A stretch of 64,000 nucleotides of DNA, from contig CM038049.1 in the NCBI GenBank assembly GCA_021397845.1, positions 99,850,877 to 99,914,876 on the forward strand, given 5' to 3'. Below the pieces are notes generated by a model. It was not told the origin of the DNA, did no database searches, and was given only the letters and a program-made list of their open reading frames with translations. Shown in pieces: positions 42,593-53,612 of the stretch. The DNA comes from Areca catechu (Eukaryota > Streptophyta > Magnoliopsida > Arecales > Arecaceae). The translations under genes were made by a program, and so were the position numbers. Within the stretch, counting starts at the first letter, position 1. Each line of letters opens with the position of its first letter.

Positions 42593-45500
42593 ATGGGGGT
42601 GAGCAGTATAATTCTCGGAAGACCTTGGTTGTATGATCATGATGCCACCCTCTTAGGAAAATCCAATACCTGTGTCTTTAGTTTCAATGGGAAGAAGATT
42701 ACGATCCATTCCGTTCCCCCTAAGGACAAGGTAACTAAAGGAGCCGGTAAGGTTAAGGAGATGAAAACTGGAGTGAACCTAATCAGTGCTAAGGATCTAG
42801 AACAAGAAATTCATAGTGGTTCACCCATCTGGATGTTGACTGCTAAGGAACTTAGAACTTCGGAACCCTCAGAGCCTCCTCAAGAAGTTAAACCTGTGTT
42901 AAAAGAATTTGAGGATGTCTTTCCCGAGGATTTGCCAGACCACCTTCCACCTCTTAGGGATATCCAGCATGCCATAGATCTAATCCCAGGAGCGACTTTG
43001 CCCAACTTGCCCCATTACAGGATGAATCCATCTGAGCATGAAGAACTGCAAAAGCAGGTTGGAGAATTATTGAGGAAGGGATTTATTAGAGAAAGTCTTA
43101 GCCCTTGTGCAGTCCCAGCCTTACTGACCCCAAAGAAAGATGGCACGTGGAGGATGTGTGTTGACAGTCGTGCCATCAATAAAATTACAATCAAATATAG
43201 GTTTCCCATCCCTAGACTAGATGACATGCTTGATATGATGGCTGGTGCAATGGTTTTTTCTAAGATTGATCTCAAAAGCGGCTATCATCAGGTTAGGATT
43301 AGACCCGGGGATGAATGGAAAACTGCTTTCAAAACTAAGGATGGTCTTTATGAATGGGTTGTTATGCCTTTTGGGTTGTCCAATGCCCTTAGTACTTTCA
43401 TGAGAATTATGACCCAGGTACTTAGAGCTTTCATAGGAAAATTTGTGGTGGTCTATTTTGATGACATCCTGATCTATAGTAAGACCCCAGCAGATCACCT
43501 AGGCCATCTTAGAGCAGTCTGCCAAGTTTTGAGGAATGAGAGACTCTACGGTAATCTTAAGAAGTGTGAATTCATGACTAGTAGAGTTATCTTTCTTGGT
43601 TTTGTAGTAACCCCTGATGGCGTGGCGGCCGATCCTGAGAAAATTAGGTCCATAGTAGACTGGCCAGAGCCAACCAATGTGCATGAAGTTAGAAGTTTCC
43701 ACGGCTTGGCTACCTTCTATAGGCGATTCATCAAGGGGTTTAGTACTTTAGCTGCTCCTATCACTGATTGTATTAGGAAGGGAGAATTTCATTGGACTAA
43801 GTCAGCCCATAAAGCCTTCCTAGATCTTAAGGATAAAATGACCCAGGCACCCATTCTGAGATTACCCGATTTTTCTAAAGTATTTGAGATTGCCTGTGAT
43901 GCTTCAGGTGTAGGAATAGGTGGAGTCCTAAGCCAAGAGAATCATCCCATAGCGTTCTTTAGTGAAAAACTTAATGATGCTAAGCTTAGGTATTCTACCT
44001 ATGATAAGGAATTTTATGCGGTGGTGCAAGCTTTGCGTTACTGGAGACATTATTTGCTACCGCAGGAATTTGTACTATTTTCGGACCATGAGGCTCTTAG
44101 ATTTCTGAACTCCCAAAAGAAGCTTAACCCTAGGCATGCTAAGTGGGTAGAATATATCCAGTCCTATACTTTTGTCCTGAAACATAAGGCTGGAGTTGAG
44201 AATAAGGTAGCTGATGCCCTTAGTCGCCGATCTCTGTTATTAACTTCTGTTAGAACTGAGGTCATAGGGTTTGAGCAAATCAAAGAGGAATATAAGTCTT
44301 GTCCGGATTTCACAACTGTGTATCAGGATCTAGTTCAAGGACCATCTAGTAATCACCAGGATTATACCCTTGTAGATGGTTTTTTGTTCTTCAAAAATAG
44401 GCTTTGCATCCCTAGAACTTCTCTTAGGGAATTTTTGATTTGGGAAATCCATGCTGGAGGTTTAGCCGGCCATTTTGGAAAAGACAAGACCATTCTAGCT
44501 ATTGAAGACCACTTTTTCTGGCCTAGCTTGAAAAGGGATGTAGCTAATATTGTAGCTAGATGTCGAACCTGCGCTGTTGCCAAACAGCGAAAACAAAACA
44601 CTGGCCTTTATACCCCACTCCCTGTCCCAGATCGTCCTTGGCAAGATGTGAGTATGGATTTTGTGTTAGGTTTACCTAAGACCCAGAGGAGACATGATTC
44701 TATCTGTGTCGTAGTCGACCGACTCTCTAAAATGGCCCACTTCTTGCCTTGTTCCCAAACCTTTGATGCGTCTAAGGTAGCCACACTTTTCTTCAATGAG
44801 ATAGTTAGACTCCATGGCCTACCTAAGACAATCGTTTCAGATAGGGATGTCCGGTTCACCAGTTACTTTTGGAAGACCCTTTGGCATAAGTTAGGGACAA
44901 AACTTAAGTTTTCAACTGCCTATCATCCCCAAACTGATGGCCAAACTGAAGTAGTGAACCGTAGCCTAGGAAATCTGCTGAGATGTCTTGTTGGTGAAAA
45001 CACCAGAAATTGGGATTTATACCTACCAAGGGCAGAATTTGCGTACAATGACTCGGTCAATAGGTCTACGGGTAAGAGTCCATTTGAAATTGTACATGGG
45101 TACAAACCTCACACACCTCTTGACCAAGTCCCTTTACCTGTCCACACTCGAGTCTCCGAATCTGCTGAGAATTTTGCACAGCATGTAAAAGACTTGCATA
45201 AAGAAATTCATGCCAAAATAAATTTAAGTAATGAAACTTATAAGAAGTTGGCTGATACTCAAAGGCGAGTCAAATCTTTTGTTGAGGGAGACTATGTGAT
45301 GATTAGGTTAAGGCCTGAACGGTTTCCTCCTGGAACCGTTAGAAAGTTACATGCTAGGGGAGCTGGACCATTTAGAGTGGTAAAGAGAGTAGGATCCAAT
45401 GCCTATGTGCTCGAGTTGCTTCCAGAACTAGGCATTAGCTCTACTTTCAACATTCCAGACTTAGTAGAGTACAGGGAGCCAGCTGTGATTCCTAGTGAGC

Positions 45501-45835
45501 CTTTTGAGCCTAACCCTATCATTGAGAGTGATCCCGACCCTGTGTGTCCACCAACAAACTGGCCTGTGAGGAAAGAGCAGATTGAAAAGATCCTGGATGA
45601 TCAGGTTATCTCTACTCGTAATCGAGGATACCAAAGGTACCTGGTCCGCTGGCAAGGAAGGCCAGATTCTGATGACTCTTGGATCTCCCGAGAAGAATTA
45701 CAAGAATTGGACCCAGACCTCTTGGAGAGATACCAGAGCCAACTTGAGCCTTACTCGACAGGGTCGAGTTCCTCCCACCCTGGGAGAATTGGTGCGGGCA
45801 CCAGACTCAGAAGAAGACTTCAGAGCTCCATTTGA
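42593..45835 (+). CDS. pol: pol of element C: protease end, RT, RNase H, integrase, chromodomain
   Basis: This is an uninterrupted 1080-codon frame. Residue landmarks: protease end GVSSIILGRPWLYDHDA (2-18); RT with HYRMNPSEHEELQKQVGELL (about 140), KIDLKSGYHQVRI (about 224) and catalytic YFDD (288-291); RNase H with ACDASGVGIGGVL (about 433) and SDHEALRFL; integrase zinc region from H620 (HAGGLAGHFG) to CRTC (about 660). The integrase catalytic triad is D689, D750 and E786, giving the usual D-35-E spacing. Residues about 995-1050 are a canonical chromodomain (KILDDQVISTRNRGYQRYLV, RWQGRPDSDDSWISREEL). All catalytic residues are present. The last 15 codons run into the 3' LTR. Upstream stops disconnect it from its normal start. 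Confidence 0.93.
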   Translation: MGVSSIILGRPWLYDHDATLLGKSNTCVFSFNGKKITIHSVPPKDKVTKGAGKVKEMKTGVNLISAKDLEQEIHSGSPIWMLTAKELRTSEPSEPPQEVKPVLKEFEDVFPEDLPDHLPPLRDIQHAIDLIPGATLPNLPHYRMNPSEHEELQKQVGELLRKGFIRESLSPCAVPALLTPKKDGTWRMCVDSRAINKITIKYRFPIPRLDDMLDMMAGAMVFSKIDLKSGYHQVRIRPGDEWKTAFKTKDGLYEWVVMPFGLSNALSTFMRIMTQVLRAFIGKFVVVYFDDILIYSKTPADHLGHLRAVCQVLRNERLYGNLKKCEFMTSRVIFLGFVVTPDGVAADPEKIRSIVDWPEPTNVHEVRSFHGLATFYRRFIKGFSTLAAPITDCIRKGEFHWTKSAHKAFLDLKDKMTQAPILRLPDFSKVFEIACDASGVGIGGVLSQENHPIAFFSEKLNDAKLRYSTYDKEFYAVVQALRYWRHYLLPQEFVLFSDHEALRFLNSQKKLNPRHAKWVEYIQSYTFVLKHKAGVENKVADALSRRSLLLTSVRTEVIGFEQIKEEYKSCPDFTTVYQDLVQGPSSNHQDYTLVDGFLFFKNRLCIPRTSLREFLIWEIHAGGLAGHFGKDKTILAIEDHFFWPSLKRDVANIVARCRTCAVAKQRKQNTGLYTPLPVPDRPWQDVSMDFVLGLPKTQRRHDSICVVVDRLSKMAHFLPCSQTFDASKVATLFFNEIVRLHGLPKTIVSDRDVRFTSYFWKTLWHKLGTKLKFSTAYHPQTDGQTEVVNRSLGNLLRCLVGENTRNWDLYLPRAEFAYNDSVNRSTGKSPFEIVHGYKPHTPLDQVPLPVHTRVSESAENFAQHVKDLHKEIHAKINLSNETYKKLADTQRRVKSFVEGDYVMIRLRPERFPPGTVRKLHARGAGPFRVVKRVGSNAYVLELLPELGISSTFNIPDLVEYREPAVIPSEPFEPNPIIESDPDPVCPPTNWPVRKEQIEKILDDQVISTRNRGYQRYLVRWQGRPDSDDSWISREELQELDPDLLERYQSQLEPYSTGSSSSHPGRIGAGTRLRRRLQSSI

Positions 45836-47422
45836 ACCTCTGATTGACATTGCCCGAGAAATTAGGGTTTGTAATAAAGGTTGACCTGGTCAACCAGTTT
45901 ATTTATTTTATTTATTTCTTGAGTCACCATTTAAATTTTGTTGAGTCATGTTGACTCAGTGCAAGTCCCAATGTGGTTTCAATTTGGTCCAAAATGGTGC
46001 CACATTTGTCTTCCAATCAAATCAAGGTTCAAGCAAGTGGAGGCCACACTCCAAGCCACACGCCCAGCCACACTCTGAGCACACGCCAGAGTCCAGGAGG
46101 CGCCACAGAGGCATCCCAGTGTCATGGTCCCAACATCCAAAGAAGAAAAAATCAAATTGGAGGCTACTTTAAAGGAGGCGCCCATACCTGCCTATTTTAC
46201 CTAAGCAAAGAAGGAAGAAGACTTCTCTTGGAGAAGAAATCAAAGAAGGACATCCAACCTACTCCTAATTGAAGTTCAAATCAAAATCAAAGAGCTTAAC
46301 TTGTAGTGGAAGAAAAGAAGAAATGCCATAAGAAGAAGAGGACTCCAAATCCAAATCAAACTCCAAAGGAGGCGCCATAAAAATTCCAAAAAAATTCCTT
46401 TATGGATGTCCCAATTTTTTTTGAACTCTTGGTCGGCCAAGAGAGAAGATTTTCTACCTAATCTAGGGGTTGGAGGAGTTTAGTCCCACATGGGAATTTG
46501 TACAAGCTTGGAGAAAATTTTAGGTCTATATAATAGACCTCTCTTTGTAACTTTGAAAAATCAATGAAGAAAATTATTTTTTTGCTATTCTCTTGTGTTG
46601 AGTGACCTAGGTCTCTCTTCTTCCGCACTATTCTAAGTGTTGAGCTCCGTGAGGGGGTAATCCGGGTTCCATTGGAGCCTTGAGGAGGTGAGAGATCTCC
46701 ATCTTTATCCAAAACCCTAGGTTAGCCACTTGAAATTCCAAAACCCTAGCCGCCCTTCATTATTTTCAATCCATCAAACCCTAGATCCATCCATCTCCCA
46801 CGGCCTCTCTCTCTCTACAAGTCCAGGCCATCCACCTTCATCCAGATCCAGTCTGGCTACTTCAGATCCAGAGCAAGTTCCAAGGAAAATCACTTCAACA
46901 TCCAGGAGAATCCGGTTTTCAGCAATTTCAATCTTCAAGTTCATCAACCTGGTAAATCTTTCCCTTGACTCTCTGATTCCATCAATTATTTTTCTTCTCT
47001 TCCAGATCTTGAGTTCAGGAGAAGCCAACCCGCCAAAGGACCAGTATTGGAGGATCCATTACGAAGGTATCTGAATCCGAGGATCCAACAATCTGCTCGG
47101 GAGAGTTCTTCCACCAAAATCTGTGAAGATCATTGTCTGGTTAGACAAACCATCTCTTCTCTTTATTTCTGTTCCGCTGAAAGTTCGGAGCGAAACCCTA
47201 GGTCTGGGAGTTTCTCAACCCCCAGCGATCCATTGCTTCTGAACTACTCTGATAATTTAGTTTCCTTAAAATTGTGCTTTCAATTATCATATTAGTATCT
47301 TTCAATGTTAGGTTAACTTTTCTTTGATTTGAAGCCAACTTCTACAAACATATAAAAACAACAAAAAAATTAGTTAATCTTAATTTACTTCCGCATCGCA
47401 TCCCTTTATTTGTTCTGCATCA
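45790..47422 (+). repeat. 3' LTR of element C (1633 bp)
   Basis: Same length and ends as the 5' LTR, and followed by TTCGG. The purine tract before it is short (GGGAGAAT). The pol stop codon (45833-45835) lies inside this LTR. Confidence 0.95.
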
Positions 47423-47427
47423 TTCGG

Positions 47428-49402
47428 CCTCCTCTGCTTCTTCTCCTTCCTCTCCAATTATGTTGTAGAAGGGAATGCTCGAAAGGTCGAGGTGAGGGAG
47501 GGTCTCCTTTACCTTGGAAAGCCCGTCATTGAAGCCGTGCTGGTAGGCATACAATGATGCTTCATCAATCTCTGTATGAAATTGTGAAGACATCTTGAAG
47601 TCAGCCACGGCACTGTCTACCCGCTTCCTCAAAGCTTTGGACTCCCTCTTGGCGGCTTTGGCCTCCCTCTTAGCAGCTTTGGATTCCAGGATCGCCTCTT
47701 CGGCCCTCCTAGAAGCCTCCTCCGTCACCTTGGACAGATTTTCCATCCTCTCCTGATCCTCCCTAGCAGCCCGCTCTAGGGATTTGACTTGCTTCCTGCT
47801 CCTGTTCCACCCTGCCTCTTGTCCCGCTATCCTCGAGTGGGCACTTTTCACTTCACCCTTCAGGTCATGAACTTCATCAGTTACCCGAACAAGAGAGTCC
47901 TCCATGGATTGCTTCAACTCTTCGGCTACTTCTCTGGCAGCCCTAGCGATCTGAAGCTCCTCCTTGAGGCCGTGGATGTGGCTGTCCATATTCCCCAGGC
48001 CTTCCTCCATGAAGGTGAAGTCATAGACCAACTACATCAAGAAAGAAGAATTCAGGATCAAATAACTCTCAAGACAAAGGAGGCGATGATAGTCATACCT
48101 GTTGCAGGGAGGCAAAGTCGGAATCGGACACTTTGAGAAAGCTCCAGTTCCGGAGAATTGCCAGGTTGTGGGGCAGTATCGTACCCTTCAACGCCTACCT
48201 GGTTTCGGCCGGGACCAGCATCCCTCCCATAGGCGGAAGCTCCGAAGAGTCAGTCGAACGGCCTCCAGCTGAAGAAGCCCAATGGACAAACTCTCCTTCG
48301 ACTTGCCACGCTTTTCCCCTATCAGCGGCAGGGGGGCAAACCGGTGGCACATTCACTCCTTGAGGCGGGCTCCCCGTTATGTTGGCTGGGGAGGCGACCG
48401 CCGGTAGGGTTTCGACTGGATAGGGTCTCACCGGAGCCCCTTCCACGGCCACTACATCTTCCCTCGAGGTGCCTCGGGAGGACGAAGTGCTTTGGTCCCC
48501 TTCGGGACCATCCCTCCGAACTCTCTTTCGAAACGCAGACTTGGTGGAAGGGGCCTGTGCAACCCTCTTCTCCGAAGTCTGGCGAAGCCAGCTCAAATCG
48601 CACTTCATCCCACCACCTGCAGGCAAAGGGGATCATCTCAGTTAAATGAACTGCGATAAAACCTGAAGTAGTGGGGTAGAAATTCCCGTCACTATACCTA
48701 ATGAGGGGAATTTACTAATTTCTACTCGATGGAGATTCCTCTCTTCCAATAACTCCCGGATAGGGGCAACTTCAGAGTTAGTCAGAAGATCATAGTTCGA
48801 CTGATCGGTCACCAAGACCTTCTTTCCATCGTTAGCGGTCAGGCAAGGCTTCTTCCATACAATGTCGAAGCCCTATGGATCAAAAGATAACACAAATATG
48901 AAGACGGGTTTCCACCCGTGGATGGCACTGGGCATGTCCTTGATAACCCTACGGCCTGATCTAGGGCTAATCACCCACCATCCGTTGCTATGGAAGTCCC
49001 TCTTGAGGACGAAAAGGGCTGTGAACAAGTTGGTCCTGGGCTTTACATTGGCGATGCTGCACATAATCAGGAACCCGTAGATACTCTTGATGCTGTTTGG
49101 GGTCAACTGCGCTGGCACCACTTGGTACAAGCAAAAAATCTTAACAAAGAAAGGGTGTAGGGAAAATCGAAGACCAGCCTTCAGGTGATCTTCGTATACA
49201 GTTAGGCACCCAGGGAGAGCTTCGTTCGCTTGCTCCTCAGGCGCGGGGAGGATAAAGGAAAACTCCTCAGGAATGCGGTAGCGTTCCCGAAGAAGGACTG
49301 CCTTGCTCTGAGAAACCGAGCTGGGGATCGACTCTGGACCTACTACATCTCCGGCCCCCGAGGGCCCAACCTGCTTCTCCGACTCTCTACGGTCTCTTCC
49401 AT
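47428..49402 (-). pseudogene. Antisense gene 1 of element B: exons 1, 2 and most of exon 3
   Basis: Exon 1 spans 49402-48698. It contains the region conserved with D (LTPNSIKSIYGFLIMCSIANV, ALFVLKRDFHSNGWWVISPR) that resembles the 'putative gypsy type transposon' domain. An early frameshift is present. Intron 1 (48697-48617, 81 nt) has GT-AG ends and joins in phase to exon 2 (48616-48099), a Ser/Pro/Glu-rich linker (MKCDLSWLRQTSEKRVAQAP). Intron 2 (48098-48032, 67 nt) joins to exon 3 (from 48031), a long coiled coil of about 150 residues ending in QFHTEIDEASLYAYQHGFND and LPHLDLSSIPFYNIIGEEGE. Element C then interrupts; the rest is at 38508-38278. Exons 2 and 3 are open. The gene runs opposite to gag-pol, and its function is unknown. 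Confidence 0.82.
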
Positions 49403-49837
49403 GACAAAGGAATGAAGTAAGAGAACGGAAAGAGGATTCTACCTGGAGAATAGACTGGCAGTCCAGAACAGTTTGGGCGGAGATTGAGACGAGGTTGAAG
49501 AAGCTTCCTTGCCCAGATCTTCGCCCTTCCCCAAAAGAAAGGATAAGATCTACCCTTCATCCAACGAACTGAGGGCAACCACCACAACCATCCAAATCCC
49601 AACCAAAAGATCGCCTCAACCACCGTGCAATGGGAAAAGAAAAGATGGCCCCAGGGCCACCCACTTTTTCTCTTTTTCCCAATCCAGGAATGGCACCTGT
49701 CCACCATCTGATTCTCAGGTCATGATGGACAGCCCAGTAAGGGATTCCGTAATCATCTCCTGCGCCGTCTCTCAGGAGGAAAACGACAAGGCATTACTAC
49801 TCTCACTTCTCGAGGCAAATCTCTGCTTCAAAAACTG

Positions 49838-49852
49838 AGAGTAGGGGGCAAC
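49838..49852 (+). other. Polypurine tract of element B
   Basis: AGAGTAGGGGGCAAC sits immediately before the 3' LTR. The same tract precedes the 3' LTR of D. Confidence 0.8.
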
Positions 49853-50614
49853 TGTTGGGATATCCCGGTTCAGCTATACACCAAACCTCGGTTCGACTGG
49901 TCGAAGCCCGTTTCTCCGGACTACGGACTTCGGACCAAGCAGAGGATAGGCCAACTACAAGCAACCCAAGACTTCACACTGGACTATAACATCCAGAGGC
50001 CAATCCTCCGGTAGCACCTTCGGCCCTGGTCAAAATCTGAACTACTCATCGACTTTCGAAGGCACGTACTTCAGTCTCCAATCGTAGACACAATCTCTGG
50101 CCTTGGAGAAATGCCAAGTCTTCGGCCCATGTAAGAGGAAACCCGAAGTTTGAACAATAATTTGTTCCAGAAAGGAAACTGTAACCAACGATTACAATCA
50201 ACACTCATCATGCCATGATCATGGCGAGCAACTCCTGCAGCCACGCCTCCGATCTGGTTGGAACCGCTCATTGACAACCCACGATCGCTAATCATGGAAG
50301 AGATTGGCTCCCCATGATCATCGAAAAAAGAGCGGGCCATAGACCGGAGGCCATCTTTTAAATATGGGTAGAAGGGTAGCCGGAGAGGCACGTGAACATT
50401 CTCACTAATACACACTTGCATTCTCCAAGAACTCTTTTTCTCTTCCACTCTCGACACCTTCCCCATTCTGTGGCTGGAATCTGCCACTGACTTAGGCATC
50501 GGAGTGTCCTCCACCGGAACAACTCTGGCAAGGGACCTGTTTTGCAGGTGAACCAGGGAGCGGTCTTATAATGCAGCGGCTCCGACCGGCTGATCCTGGG
50601 ACTCCACGCCAACA
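49853..50614 (+). repeat. 3' LTR of element B (762 bp)
   Basis: Starts TGTTGGGATATCCCGG, ends CACGCCAACA, and is followed by AGATG. Confidence 0.92.
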
Positions 50615-51067
50615 AGATGCAAACCCCCGTCTGGTATTCAATGACGTGCTCCAAATTCTCCAGCCATTCTTTGAACCAAAACAATGATGTGCAGCAGGCC
50701 ATCTCTGGCCCAATTATGGTCCTTAATTAAGATCCTCTCAAAGATAATGTTTCTTGTGAGTGAGAAAAAATGCCTTTAAGAGATGTAATGGGTTGATGAT
50801 GGAGGTGAAAGTATGACCTATGCCATATCAAGTGCAACCCCATATTCCAACAAGCACAAAAGAAAGGTGGCTGCAAAAGGGATGTTGATAAGATCGGTGG
50901 AACTTGTAATTAATTGAAGTTTAAGCCATGGCATCGCAAACAATCAAGCAAAAGATGATTTTTATGATTCAATGGAACAAGTGTCCAGGAGAGCAGCTGG
51001 CATCATCTAATGTGGACCTGTGACTAATAATCCATATCATAATTAAGTTGATGAAATGGTAGACATT
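50615..51067. other. Host DNA between elements B and D
   Basis: 453 bp from the AGATG duplication of B to the ACATT duplication of D, with no recognised gene or repeat. The first 100 bp are open on the minus strand in register with 22175-22057 on the other side of B. The remainder is AT-rich. Confidence 0.55.
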
Positions 51068-52302
51068 TGTTGGCATGGAGTCCCTGGATCGGCCAGTCGG
51101 AGCCGCTGCATCGTAGGACCGCTTCCTGGTTCACCTGCAAAATAGGTCCCTTGCCGGAGTTATTTCGACGGAGGACACTCCGAAGCCTAAGTCAGTGGCG
51201 GATTCCAGCCACAGAATGGGAAAGATGTCGAGAGTGGAAGAGAAAAAGAGTTCTTGGAGATTGAAAATGTGTATGTGCGAGATTATTCACGCGTACCTCT
51301 CGAGCCATCCTTCTTACCCATATTTAAAAGATGGCCTCCGGTCTGTGGCCCGCTCTTTTCCCGGAGATCATGGGGAGCCATTCACTCCCATAATTGGCGA
51401 TCGTGGGTTGTCAATAAGCGGTTTCGGCCAGATTGGAGGCGTGGCTGCAGGAATTGCACGCCATGATCATGGCATGATGAGTGTCAATTGTAACCGTCAG
51501 TTACAGTTTCCTTTTTGGAATAGATTGTGGTTCAAGCTTTGGGTTTCCCCTTGCATGGGTCGAAGGCCGGTCAGAGCCGCTGCGTCACAGGATCGCTCCC
51601 TGGTTCACCTGCAAAACAGGTCCCTTGCCGGAGTTGTTCTGGCGGAGGAAATTCCGATGCCTAAGTCAGTGGCAGATTCCAGCCACAGAATGGGGAAGAT
51701 GTTGAGAGTGGAAGAGAAAAAGAGTTCTTGGAGATTGAAAATGTGTATGTGCGAGATTATTCATGCGTACCTCTCGAGCCATCCTTCTTACCCATATTTA
51801 AAAGATGGCCTCCGGTCTGTGGCCCGCTCTTTTCCCGGATATCATGGGGAGCCATTCACTCCCATGATTGGCGATCGTGGATTGTCAATAAGCGGTTCTG
51901 GCCATATCGGAGGCGTGGCTGCAGGAATTGCATGCCATGATCATGGCATGATGAGTGTCGATTGTAACCGTTGGTTATAATTTCCTTTTTGGAACAGATT
52001 ATGGTTCAAGCTTCGGGTTTCCCCTTGCATGGGCCGAAGGCTTGATATTTCCCCGAGGCCGGAGATCATGTCTACAGCGGGGACCAAAGTTCGTGTCTTC
52101 AGAAGTCGATGAGTAGTTCAAACTTCAGCCGGGGCCGAAGGTGCTACCCGAAGGACTGGCCTTCGGATGTTGTAGTTCTGTGTGAAGCCTTGAGTTGCTT
52201 ACAGTTGGCCTTCGCTTAGTCTGAAGTCCATAGTCCGGAGAACCGGGGCTTCGATAAGTCGAACCAGAGCCTGGTTCGTAGCTGAACCAGGATATCCCAA
52301 TA
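51068..52302 (-). repeat. 3' LTR of element D (1235 bp, internally duplicated)
   Basis: The plus strand runs from TGTTGGCATGGAG to GATATCCCAATA (terminal CA changed to TA). Apart from the duplication it matches 62419-63178. A 261-codon plus-strand frame across it (51195-51980) results from the duplication being read through and is not a gene. Confidence 0.9.
51091..52040. repeat. 474-bp tandem duplication within the D 3' LTR
   Basis: The segment starting GGCCAGTCGGAGCCGCTGC at 51091 recurs as GGCCGGTCAGAGCCGCTGC at 51565. The two copies stay similar to their ends. The 5' LTR has one copy only. The junction after CGAAGG shows a short GGC overlap. Confidence 0.9.
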
Positions 52303-52318
52303 GTTGCCCCCCTACTCT
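52303..52318 (-). other. Polypurine tract of element D
   Basis: The minus strand reads AGAGTAGGGGGGCAAC directly before the LTR start. Confidence 0.8.
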
Positions 52319-53531
52319 TAGTTGTCGAAGCGAAGATCTGCCTCGAGAAGTCAGAGTATTATAGCCTTGTCGCTTTCTTCCTGAGAGACGATGCAATAAA
52401 TGATTACGGGACCTCTATTGGGCTGCCCAATAGAATCTGAGAATCAGATGGTGGACAGGTACCATTTCCTGATTGGAAAAAAGTAGGTGGCCCTAAGGCT
52501 ATCTCTCCTCGTCCCATTGCACAGTGGTTGAGGCAATCTTTTGGTTCGGATTTGGATAGTTGTGGTGGTTGTTCTCCGCCCGTTGGATGAAGGATAGATC
52601 TTATCCTGGCGGTCAGTCATAAGTGGGTTACCTCCTAGGGTAACCTTGAGTCAAATTAACCCTCTGTGGGGGTCCAGAGACCCTTACTTTTCTTTAGGAG
52701 AAGGGTGAAGGTCTGGGCAAGGAAGCTTCTTCAACCTCATCTCATTCTCCGCCCAAACCGTTCTAGGTACCAGTCTATTCTTCAGGTAGAATCCTCTTTC
52801 TGCCCCTTTGCTTCATTCCTTTGTTATGGAAGAGATCGTAGAGAGTCAGGGAAAGCAGGTTGGGCCCTCGGGGGCCGGAGATACAGTAGGTCCAGAGTCG
52901 GTCCCAAGCTCGGTTTCTCATAGCAAGGCAACCCTTTTTTGGGAATGCTACCGCATTCCTGAGGAATTTCCCTTTGTCCTCCCTACGCCCGAGGAGCAGG
53001 AGAACAAAGCTCCCCCTGGATGCCTAGCTGTATATGAAGATCACCTGAAGGCTGGTCTTCAGTTTCCCCTGTACCCCTTCTTTATTAAGATTTTTTTCTT
53101 GTACCAAATGGTACCAGCGCAGTTAACCCCAAACAGCATCAGGAACATCTGCGGGTTCCAGGTCATGTGCAGCATCGCCAACGTAGAGCCTAGGACCAAC
53201 TTGTTCTCGGCCCTTTTCGTCCTCAAGAGGGACTTCCACAGCAATGGATGGTGGGTGATCAGTCCCAGATCGAGCCGCAGGGTGATTAAGGATATGCCCA
53301 GCGCCATCCATGGATAGAAACCTGTCTTTGTATTTGTGTTGTCCTTCGACCCATGGGGCTTCGACACTGAGTGGAAGAAGCCTCGCCTGACCGCCAATGA
53401 CGGAAAGAAAGTCTTGGCGGTCGATCAGTTGGATTATGATCTTCTGACCAACTCGGAAGTTGCTCCTATCCGGGAGTTGTTGGAGGAGAGGAACCTCCAT
53501 CGAGCGGGAATCAGTAAATTCCCCTCACTAA

Positions 53532-53612
53532 GTATAGCAGTGAAAATTTCTGCTCTTCTTCTTTAGGTTTCATTGTAGTTCATTTAACTGAGGTGATCCC
53601 CTTTGCCTGCAG
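53532..53612 (+). other. Intron 1 of antisense gene 1 (81 nt)
   Basis: GTATAG donor and TTTGCCTGCAG acceptor. It has the same length in element B (48617-48697). The last exon base before the donor is A here and G in B, which may weaken splicing in this copy. The intron is phase 1. Confidence 0.75.

Larger units (their letters stand above)
38514..47422 (+). mobile_element. Element C: young chromodomain Ty3/gypsy retrotransposon (8.9 kb)
   Basis: Two LTRs of equal length (1633 bp) start TGGTGCGGGCACC and end TTCTGCATCA. They are flanked by a perfect TTCGG duplication (38509-38513 and 47423-47427) in antisense gene 1 of B. I count about 22 substitutions between the LTRs (near 1.35%), about 17 of them transitions, so the insertion is recent. 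One long gag-pol frame with two stops encodes every domain, including a C-terminal chromodomain. The integrase sequence suggests the CRM/Galadriel side of the plant chromoviruses, which is not settled. Confidence 0.95.
22176..50614 (+). mobile_element. Element B: Tat-lineage Ty3/gypsy retrotransposon with nested E and C
   Basis: Two 762-bp LTRs (22176-22937 and 49853-50614) start TGTTGGGATATCCC and are flanked by a perfect AGATG duplication (22171-22175 and 50615-50619). Without the nested elements E and C it is about 11.5 kb, the same as element D. Sense order is gag, protease, RT, RNase H, integrase. Two antisense genes lie between integrase and the 3' LTR, as in Tat-lineage (Retand-type) elements. 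I estimate by eye that the LTRs differ at roughly 8-10% of sites, so the insertion is old. Many stops and frameshifts are present. Confidence 0.93.

Noticed and set aside
51195..51980. 261-codon open frame on the plus strand
   Set aside because: It lies entirely in the duplicated 3' LTR of D, repeats itself because of the 474-bp duplication, has a counterpart in the other LTR (62383-62988), and shows no domain.
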